Of a stretch of 64,000 nucleotides of DNA, positions 6,871 to 14,200 are shown in pieces. Position 1 is the first letter of the stretch, and every line of letters begins with the position of its first letter. The stretch comes from Gammaproteobacteria bacterium (GTDB lineage: Bacteria > Pseudomonadota > Gammaproteobacteria > Pseudomonadales > Azotimanducaceae): contig JAPPGA010000004.1 in NCBI GenBank assembly GCA_028821515.1, positions 1 through 64,000 on the forward strand, given 5' to 3'. A program made the translations under genes and the position numbers. The notes under the pieces were generated by a model, which was not told the origin of the DNA, made no database searches, and saw only the letters and a program-made list of their open reading frames with translations.

Positions 6871-7347
6871 TCAGTTTGGCTCGCCGACGGCGCAGTCTCC
6901 GCACACCCCCTTGATCTCAACCACCGCGTTGTCCGGTCGGAATCCGTGCTCGTCTGCGATCTGGGACAGGAGCGTCTCAAGCCCGCTCGACTCGACCTCG
7001 TCCACGTGGCCACACGAGGAACAGAGCAGGAACTGGCTCTTGTGGGCATGGTCGGGGTGGTCGCACGGCAAGTAGGTCTGGGCGGATTCCAGCCGGTGGA
7101 CGAGGCCGGTGCGCATGAGGAAGTCCAGGTGGCGGTAGACGGTCAGGGGCGCGATCTTGCGCTCCTGCCGTTGCTCCAGCAGGGCGATGAGTTCGTAGGC
7201 GGAAAGCGGCCGACCGTGGGCGAGCATTTCCGCGTAGACCGCTAATCGGGCCGGCGTCAGTCGCTCTCCTTTCTCCGAGCAGCGCTCTTCAGCGAGCTTT
7301 CGCCATTTCGCCGCTATCCGTGCTGCTCTCGCCGATTGTCTAGCCAA
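6871..7347 (-). CDS. zur: Fur family zinc-uptake regulator (Zur-like)
   Basis: A winged-helix metalloregulator expected to repress zinc-import genes when zinc is plentiful. The N-terminal DNA-binding domain shows AEERCSEKGERLTPARLAVY and APLTVYRHLDFLMRTGLVHR. The dimerisation/metal domain has YLPCDHPDHAHKSQFLLCSS followed by CGHVDEVE, and a C-terminal CGDC. The two CxxC pairs form the structural zinc site, and the DHPDHAHK segment supplies sensory ligands; the pattern is closer to Zur than to Fur. TTG 7347 gives about 158 residues. The open frame extends to TTG 7431, but that would translate two hairpin repeats. The adjacent MerC and zinc-receptor-like genes support the zinc assignment. Confidence 0.8.
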   Translation of the reverse strand: MARQSARAARIAAKWRKLAEERCSEKGERLTPARLAVYAEMLAHGRPLSAYELIALLEQRQERKIAPLTVYRHLDFLMRTGLVHRLESAQTYLPCDHPDHAHKSQFLLCSSCGHVDEVESSGLETLLSQIADEHGFRPDNAVVEIKGVCGDCAVGEPN

Positions 7348-7378
7348 TTCGAAGTACCTTCGGGACCCTTTCAGCCCG

Positions 7379-7431
7379 GGAGCGCGAGGGTGTCCCTCGC
7401 AAAAACCGGAGCGCGAGGGTGTCCCTCGCAA
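7379..7431 (+). repeat. Two tandem 24-bp hairpin repeats upstream of zur
   Basis: Two copies (7379-7402 and 7408-7431) each contain the palindrome GCGAGGGTGTCCCTCGC, a 7-bp stem with TGT loop. They lie in the 5' region of the leftward zur gene and may act as REP-like elements, transcript hairpins or operators. Confidence 0.6.
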
Positions 7432-7466
7432 TCAATGTAGCTTACCCGACCGCTGACGCGAAAGAG

Positions 7467-7512
7467 AAGTGCCGGCATTCCCCCGTTGCCGGAGACGCAT
7501 TTCCATCAAGTC
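7467..7512 (+). repeat. Partial copy of the dispersed palindromic repeat
   Basis: GAAGTGCCGGCATTCC, CCGTTGCCGGAGACGC and TTCCATCAA correspond to the right half of the repeat seen at 58419-58503 and, in complement, at 41602-41691. It is intergenic between zur and the MerC gene. Confidence 0.5.
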
Positions 7513-7537
7513 CGCTGATCGCTCCCGGCGCCGACAA

Positions 7538-7972
7538 TCAAGGTTCATCGGGTTGGATCGGGAGGCCGTGTACGTCACCCCCACCGCATTTTCTCACCCA
7601 GTGCCAAATATGCGCCGAACCCAGCAGCGTGCCGCCGGCAACGGTGATGGGTACCTCGTACGCCGACAGTGCCTCAATGAACGCGCCCAGCAGCAGCAAT
7701 CCGAGGCCAACCAACGCCGCACCCACGAATAGCCTGTTGTCGGCCAACGGCCTTGTCTTCCAGATCACCCGGAGACTCACGGGAACCGCGAAGAGCACCA
7801 GGACTCGATGCACAAGCTCGCTCTCCGCGGCCTGGGCAGCCACCGGCATCACCGCTACCAGTACGGGCAGGGCGACACAGTGGAGCAGGCACAGCGTCGA
7901 GAGCCCGGCCGCGTACAGGTCCAGGCGCGCTGTCGGACCCCACCGGTCACCTTTGACGTTAGGCGGGTTCAT
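7538..7972 (-). CDS. MerC-domain membrane protein
   Basis: 144 residues, starting at the ATG that precedes the MerC-like core; the frame is open further upstream but lacks MerC features there. The core LYAAGLSTLCLLHCVALPVL has the paired cysteines of MerC in the first membrane helix. Further hydrophobic segments are VLVAVMPVAAQ, VLVLFAVPVSLRV, and LFVGAALVGLGLLLLGAFIE, making about four helices. MerC proteins take up mercury, but many family members sit with Zur-type genes and are thought to serve zinc or another soft metal. This one lies between zur and a zinc-type TonB receptor and is divergent from the latter. A role in zinc passage across the inner membrane is inference. Confidence 0.75.
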   Translation of the reverse strand: MNPPNVKGDRWGPTARLDLYAAGLSTLCLLHCVALPVLVAVMPVAAQAAESELVHRVLVLFAVPVSLRVIWKTRPLADNRLFVGAALVGLGLLLLGAFIEALSAYEVPITVAGGTLLGSAHIWHWVRKCGGGDVHGLPIQPDEP

Positions 7973-8126
7973 GAGAATCGCCCGACAGCCATCGGGCGCT
8001 GCGCAGCGACGATCAAGTGCCCAGGTAGCGTCCTGCGCCAGGTCTCTTGCCGTTCGACACCGTCGATGACCGAATGGACCAGCGGCTTCGATTGGGGTGC
8101 CATGTGCTGTTTCCCGATGCAAAAAA

Positions 8127-8144
8127 GATATGTTATAACGTACC
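8127..8144. promoter_or_regulatory. Zur-box-like palindrome between the MerC gene and the TonB receptor gene
   Basis: GATATGTTATAACGTACC is centred on the perfect palindrome GTTATAAC, with outer positions largely symmetric. It resembles gammaproteobacterial Zur sites (consensus-like ATGTTATAACAT). It sits in the 280-bp divergent region, 109 bp upstream of the receptor start, and could control both directions. Confidence 0.6.
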
Positions 8145-8252
8145 TCCAAATGATCGCAACGGCGCCTTGCGCCCGAGTTCCGTGACCAAAGCCAGCAAGC
8201 GCGCGGCCGGCCCCCTGCGGCGCGCATCTGTTCGTTTATTCGGAGATAGCCC

Positions 8253-10463
8253 ATGAAACGCATTCAACTAACTTTGCTGGCTGCGGCACCGTGCCTGGCG
8301 GTAGCCGCCCTCGCCGGAGAGGCTCCCGCGCAGGAAGAGCCGGGGGCCATAGAGGAGATCATCGTCCTGGCGCACCCGCTCGCGCGCGAAGGACTCGCGC
8401 AGGCCAGCGACGTGCTGGATGCCGACGAGCTCGAACGCAAGGCGGTGGACAACATCGGCGCGACCGTGGGCAACGAGCCGGGCATCCACAACAGTTCCTA
8501 TGGCGCGGGCGCGGGGCGTCCCGTGATCCACGGCCTCGGCGGCGCGCGTGTGCGCGTCATGGAGGAGCAGATCGACACGCTTGACGTTTCCGTCAGCAGT
8601 GGCGACCACGCGGTTACGGTCGACCCCTTCATCGCCGAACGGGTCGAAGTCCTGAAGGGCTCGGCGACCCTGCTCTACGGCTCCGGCGCGATCGGTGGCG
8701 TGGTTGATGTCCATACTGGCCGTATCCCGCACGAAGTGCCGGAGCGCATCCACGGCGCCTTCGGCCTGCGCGGTTCCGACAACGGCGACGGCACTAACGG
8801 GACCATCCGGCTCGACGGCGGCGGCGGCAACATGGCGTGGCACGTCGACGCCTTCGCCCGCGAGGCGGGCGACTACGATATCCCCGGGTTCGCCGAGTCC
8901 GCGGCGCTGCGTGCCCTCGAGGAAGAGGAAGACCATCACGACGAGGAAGAGCACGGCGACGACGACCATGACCACGAGGCGGACGACCACCACGACGAGG
9001 AGGAAGAGCACGAGGATGAGCACGGTCACGAGGAGGAGGTCTATGGGCACCTGCCCGGCAGCGGGCTCGAGGTTCGCGGCGGTTCCGTCGGCTTCTCCAC
9101 CGTCGGCGACCGCGGCTTCATCGGCTTCTCCGTCAGCCGCCTCGACTCCGAGTACGGCATTCCCGGCCACAGCCACGCCCACGGGCATCACGACGACCAC
9201 GATGACGAAGAGCACCACGATGACGAGGAACACCACGACGACGAGGAGCACCACGACGAGCACGAAGAAGAGCACGAGGATGAAGTCGAGGGCGCTCCCA
9301 TCGTCGACCTTGAGCAGACGCGCATCGACGTCGAGGCTGAGCTGGCCGAACCGTTCGACGGCTTCGAGAACCTTAACATCCGGCTCGGCATCAACGACTA
9401 TGGACACGTGGAGAACGAAGCTGGCGAGGTGGGAACGGCCTTTGCCAACAAGGCTTGGGAAGCGCGTGCGGAACTGACGCACGATCCAGCCGGCGGCTGG
9501 CACGGTGCCCTCGGCGTCCAGTTCGGCGACCGCGAGTTCTCCGTGGAGGGCGAAGAAGCCTTCACGCCCCCCGTCGACACGTCGTCCTCCGGCCTGTTCT
9601 GGGTCGGCGAGCGCGCTCTCGGCGAACTCGGGCTGGAGGCGGGCCTGCGCTACGAACGGGTCGCGCACGAACCCGCGCAGGGCAGCGGCCGCGACTTCAG
9701 TGGCTTCAGTGCTTCGCTGGGCTTCATCGTGCCGCTTGCCGAGGGCTGGGAGGGCACGTTGCTGGCCGATTACTCGTCCCGCGCTCCGGTGGGCGAGGAA
9801 CTCTTCTCGGACAGCCCGCACCCCGGCACGGGCGTCTTCGAGATCGGGGATCCGGAGCTAGGCCAGGAGCATGCCCGCAACCTGGCGGCCACCCTCACCG
9901 GCGGTGGCAGTCGATGGTCCGCGCGGGGAACCTTCTATTACACCGACTTCGCGGATTTCATCTACCAGGCCGCGACGGATGAGGAGATCGACGGCTTCGA
10001 CGTGCGCCGCTACGCCCAGGCCGACGCGGTCTTCGCCGGCTTCGAGGTGGAAGGCCGAGTGACCGTTGCCGAGTGGGGCGCCGGACATCTCGAACTCGGG
10101 GCTTTCTTCGACACGGTATCGCCGAGCCTCGACGTATCCGGCAACGACAACCTGCCGCTCATTCCGCCAGACCGGACCGGTGTGTCCCTCGAGTTCACGC
10201 GTGACCGCCTGCGGGTCAACATGGACTACGTGCGGGCTTCCGGGCAGGACGACCTCGCGGAGTTCGAGTTGCCGACGGACTCCTACGACGACCTGCGCGC
10301 GCGCATCGCGTGGCGTTTCCGCCCGGGCGACATGACGGTCGACCTGTTCCTCGCCGGACGCAACCTCACCGACGACGAGCAGCGGCTGCACACATCTGTC
10401 GTCAAGGACCAGGCGCCCCAGCCGGGACGCACGATCGAAGCAGGACTGCGCATGCGCTTCTAG
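8253..10463 (+). CDS. znuD: TonB-dependent outer-membrane receptor, zinc type (ZnuD-like)
   Basis: 736 residues with a signal peptide (MKRIQLTLLAAAPCLAVAAL), a plug domain (about 35-160, with GRPVIHGLGGARVRVMEE and RVEVLKGSATLLYGSGAIGG) and a beta barrel ending in an aromatic residue (AGLRMRF). Two loops are extremely rich in His, Asp and Glu, at about 224-262 and 306-346, the second built from near-repeats of EEHHDD. This is the hallmark of ZnuD-like zinc receptors, in which such loops capture metal at the cell surface. ATG 8253 is preceded by GGAGATAG. A Zur-like box lies upstream and a strong terminator follows. Transport needs TonB-ExbB-ExbD. Confidence 0.85.
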   Translation: MKRIQLTLLAAAPCLAVAALAGEAPAQEEPGAIEEIIVLAHPLAREGLAQASDVLDADELERKAVDNIGATVGNEPGIHNSSYGAGAGRPVIHGLGGARVRVMEEQIDTLDVSVSSGDHAVTVDPFIAERVEVLKGSATLLYGSGAIGGVVDVHTGRIPHEVPERIHGAFGLRGSDNGDGTNGTIRLDGGGGNMAWHVDAFAREAGDYDIPGFAESAALRALEEEEDHHDEEEHGDDDHDHEADDHHDEEEEHEDEHGHEEEVYGHLPGSGLEVRGGSVGFSTVGDRGFIGFSVSRLDSEYGIPGHSHAHGHHDDHDDEEHHDDEEHHDDEEHHDEHEEEHEDEVEGAPIVDLEQTRIDVEAELAEPFDGFENLNIRLGINDYGHVENEAGEVGTAFANKAWEARAELTHDPAGGWHGALGVQFGDREFSVEGEEAFTPPVDTSSSGLFWVGERALGELGLEAGLRYERVAHEPAQGSGRDFSGFSASLGFIVPLAEGWEGTLLADYSSRAPVGEELFSDSPHPGTGVFEIGDPELGQEHARNLAATLTGGGSRWSARGTFYYTDFADFIYQAATDEEIDGFDVRRYAQADAVFAGFEVEGRVTVAEWGAGHLELGAFFDTVSPSLDVSGNDNLPLIPPDRTGVSLEFTRDRLRVNMDYVRASGQDDLAEFELPTDSYDDLRARIAWRFRPGDMTVDLFLAGRNLTDDEQRLHTSVVKDQAPQPGRTIEAGLRMRF

Positions 10464-10499
10464 CGCCACCTTGCGGTTGCGGGCCATCCTGATGGATGC

Positions 10500-10529
10500 G
10501 CAGGAGTCTCGCCGGCGCGAGACTCCTGT
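10500..10529 (+). terminator. Strong hairpin after the receptor gene
   Basis: CAGGAGTCTCGC and GCGAGACTCCTG form a perfect 12-bp stem with a CGGC loop 37 bp after the receptor stop. There is no long T tract, so termination strength is uncertain. Confidence 0.6.
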
Positions 10530-10655
10530 GGCGAGGGCCTGCTTGCGGCGATTCGGGGCCAGTGAGAGTCCGTATGCGTAGCACAGGAGACGCTGCCCGA
10601 AGAAAGCCCTAAGCTGTCTGGACATCGTGTTCGAAGTCCTTGGGGGGTTTCTGAC

Positions 10656-11186
10656 GTGTTGGAGAAGGGCACGCGGGCGCGCACAGTCCTGGGGTCGTTT
10701 GTCTTTTTCCTGGTTGCCCCCGGCGTGGTGGCGGGCGTCATTCCGTTCGCGCTGGTCGGTTGGACGTTCCAGGCGACTTTGCTCGGGCTACCGGGCGAGC
10801 GCGTGGTGGGCATAGTGGCGGTCGGGGCGGGTCTGGCCTGCCTGGTGGAATGCTTCGCCCGTTTCGCCCTCGAGGGGCGCGGTACACCGGGACCGGTGGA
10901 GCAGACCGAAGTGCTGGTGGCGTCGGGCCTGTATCGATTGGTGCGAAACCCGATGTACGTCTGCGTGGTGGCTATCGTTTTGGGGCAAGCGGTGCTCTTT
11001 GGCCAAGCCTCGCTGCTGGCGTACGCAGGCTTGATGTTGGTTGCGTTCCATTTGTTCGTTGTCCTCTACGAGGAGCCGACCCTCCGTCGAAGATTCGGAG
11101 CGTCCTACGAAACCTATTGCTTGCATGTGCGTCGATGGTGGCCACGTCTGACACCGTGGAGCGGGTCTGCTACGTCAGGCACTTGA
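10656..11186 (+). CDS. Isoprenylcysteine carboxyl methyltransferase (ICMT/PEMT)-like membrane protein
   Basis: 176 residues with about four membrane helices (LGSFVFFLVAPGVVAGVIPF; FQATLLGLPGERVVGIVAVG; VVAIVLGQAVLFG; LLAYAGLMLVAFHLFVVLYE). The family signature is present: GLYRLVRNPMYVCVVAIVLG and EEPTLRRRFGASYETYCLHV followed by RRWWPR, which binds S-adenosylmethionine. Bacterial members are mostly of unknown substrate; lipid or small-molecule methylation is inferred. GTG 10656 follows a G-rich site (10640s). It is convergent with the large surface-protein gene. Confidence 0.75.
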   Translation: MLEKGTRARTVLGSFVFFLVAPGVVAGVIPFALVGWTFQATLLGLPGERVVGIVAVGAGLACLVECFARFALEGRGTPGPVEQTEVLVASGLYRLVRNPMYVCVVAIVLGQAVLFGQASLLAYAGLMLVAFHLFVVLYEEPTLRRRFGASYETYCLHVRRWWPRLTPWSGSATSGT

Positions 11187-11208
11187 AGCTGGCCTACGGC
11201 GCATCGGA

Positions 11209-14200
11209 CTACTTGCCGCCGGTCGTCTCGATCAGCAGCGGAACGCGTTCGCCATTGCGTGGCGTCGCCGCCTCCTGGTCGGACGGTTCGAGCTCGAGCC
11301 AGCGCAAGGTGGTCAGCCGCCCGAGCGGTGAGACGTCCGCGATGGGATTCCCGGACAGACGCAGCCACATGAGCTTTGGCAGGTCACCGAGCACCGAGAC
11401 ATCCCGCAGCCGGTTCCCCGCGAGGTCCAGCCGCCGCAGCGATTCCGCCTCCCGCAGCAGGGCGGCGTCCGCCACCCGGTTGTTCCCGAGACCGAGGTGC
11501 GCGAGCTCGGGCAGACCCCACAGCGGCACCAGATCCGCGACGCGGTTGCCGTCGAGCAGCAGGACCTTGAGGCCACGCAGTTCCGACAGCGGCCGGAGGT
11601 CGGCCACCCGGTTGCCGGACAGGTCGAGCCGTTCCAGGCCCGCCAGTACGGCCACCGGCCACAGGTCGGAGATGCGGTTGCCGCCGAGGTCGAGCACTTC
11701 GAGGTCCGCCAGGCCCGACAGCGAGGACAGATCAACCAGGCCGCGGGATGACAGGTCGAGAACCTCGACCTTCGCGGCACTCCAGGATCCGGTCTCTGGC
11801 GGCGGTGCAGGCGAGACTTCGTCCAGCACCCCAACGTCATTTGGCTCCCCAGGTTGTACATGCCGGACCGGCTGGCTGCCCAGCGCGGGTGCCGGGTTGT
11901 AGGAGGCGTCCTGCAGCGGGTGCATCGGCGCTGGCAGGTAGCTGACCGACAGCGTCTCCGACGGCTCGACCGCGCGCGACAGCCGCAGCACGGCGCTCCC
12001 ACCGGCCACGTCGACCGATTCGACGGGGATCGCCACTGCGGCGGTTGACGATCCCGCCGCCACGACGAAATCGCCCGGCGATGGCACGGAGCCGCCGTCC
12101 AGTGTCCGGTCATGGTGCAGCGTCAGCAGCGCCCCGGATGCCATCGCCCGGGTAAGCGACATGCCGGACGCCGCCCCGCACGACACGCCGACGTCCTCCG
12201 AGTGGCGGCAATTGTGCAGGCCCCAGCCCGCGAACGGGCAGTCCGCCAGGCGCGACTCGTTGCCGACGCAGCGCACGTCGTCCATCCAGATCGTTCCCGT
12301 GCCGGCGCCGAACGCCCCCCGCCCGTGCACCTCGCCGCCCGTGTAGCCGAGCTGCCGGCAGACCACCTCGACGTCCTCCGAGACGAACCGGTCGTCGCAC
12401 ACCGTGCCCCACTCACTGTTGTGGTAGATCTCCACGCGGCCTTCCTGCGCCGTGCTGCCGCCGACCAGGCGCACGTCGCCCTCGGCGGCGCCGTCCGCCA
12501 CGGCGGTGCGCCCCGACGCGGACGCCGACCAGTCGCCCGCGCCCACCACGTTGGATGCACGCACGCGCACATGGTAGGCCGTGTCGGCGGCGAGGTCCTC
12601 GATCCGCTTCGTGGTGGTGGTGCCCGCATGAGAGGCGTCCTGCCAGTTGCCGCCCGTCTGGCGATAGTGCACGTCGTAGTCCGTGATCGCCGCGCCGTTG
12701 TCCGAAGGTGCCGTCCAGGACGCCTCGAGCCACGTCGTCCCGGCCGTCAGCGTTGGCGCCGAAGGCGCGTCCGGGGCTTCGGCCGCGGCGTCCGTGCGCG
12801 CGGATGCCGCTTGTGACCAGTCGCCCGCGCCTTCGGCGTTCGACGCCCGCACGCGCACCTCGTAGGCGGTGTCCGGGGTCAGGCTCTCGATCCGCTTCGT
12901 GGTCGCCGTGCCTGCGTGGGAGGCGTCCGTCCAGTTTCCACCGGTCGTGCGGAAATGCACGTCGTAGTCCGTGATCGCCGCGCCGTTGTCCGCGGGCGCC
13001 GTCCACGACGCCTCCAGCCACGTCTCGCCGACCGTCAGCGTTGGCGCCGCAGGCGCGTCCGGGGCTTCGGCCGCGGCGTCCGTGCGCGCGGACGCCGCCG
13101 GCGACCAGTCACCCGCGCCCTCGGCGTTTGACGCCCGCACGCGCACTTCGTAGGCGGTGTCCGGGGTCAGGCTCTCGATGCGCTTGGTGGTGGTCGTGCC
13201 CGCGTGAGAAGCGTCCTGCCAGTTGCCGCCCGTCAGGCGGTAATGGACGTCGTAGCCGGTGATCGCGGAGCCGTTGTTGGCCGGCGCCGTCCAGGACGCC
13301 TCCAGCCACGTCTCGCCGACGGTGAGCGTTGGCGCCGCAGGCGCGTCCGGCTCCTCGGCCGACGCGTCTGTGCGCCCGGAAGCCGCTGGCGACCAGTCGC
13401 CCGCGCCTTCGGCGTTCGATGCACGCACGCGCACCTCGTAGGCCGTGTCGGCGGTGAGGCTTTCGATGCGTTTCACGGTCGCCGTGCCCGTGTGCGAGGC
13501 ATCCGTCCAGTTCCCGCCCGTCGTGCGGTACTCGACGTCGTAGTCCGTGATCGCCGCGCCGTTGTCTGCGGGCGCCGTCCACGACGCCTCGAGCCACGTC
13601 TCGCCAGCCGTCAGCGTTGGTGCCGACGGCGCGTCGGGCGCCTCTGCCGACGGCCCCTCGATCGTCGCTGTAGCCGGGGCTGACAGGGGACGGCCGTCCG
13701 GCGTACAGATCGCGCTCGCGGGACTGCAGCCGCCGGTCGTCGCTGGGAGCCGCACTGTCACGTCGCCATCGCCGGATGGCCTGATCCTCAGTATCCACCG
13801 GTCGTACACGCTGGGGTTGGCGCGGCGTCTGCCCGCGACGGCGCCGCCGGTCACCTGGAGGGCGTCCTGGATTGCGTCGTTCCTGTCGAACGACTCGGTG
13901 CCGTCGAACACCGCCTCGGAGAACGCCAGTTCGAGCGTGAACACGCTCGAGCCGTCGTGGGCGTCCGGCGCGTTCTGGAACCAGGCGGTGAGTATCGCCA
14001 CCGTCTCGTTGGTCACGGCTAGATCCGCGAAGTCGGCGACCTCGTTGCCGTTCGTATCCTTGAGTCTGTTGTCCGTGCCCGTGGTGGGCCTGGTGTAGCT
14101 CACCTTCACGTCCGCGTCGGTGGACACGACGGCGGGCGCGAGCGTGAGGGTTACGGCGTAGCCGTTGATCGTGGGTGAGCCGGTCAGCGCCACGGTCGTC

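Noticed and set aside
8268-9821. A minus-strand frame with long Val/Leu runs that look like membrane helices
   Set aside because: The hydrophobic runs are the antisense of the His/Asp/Glu-rich loops of the TonB receptor.
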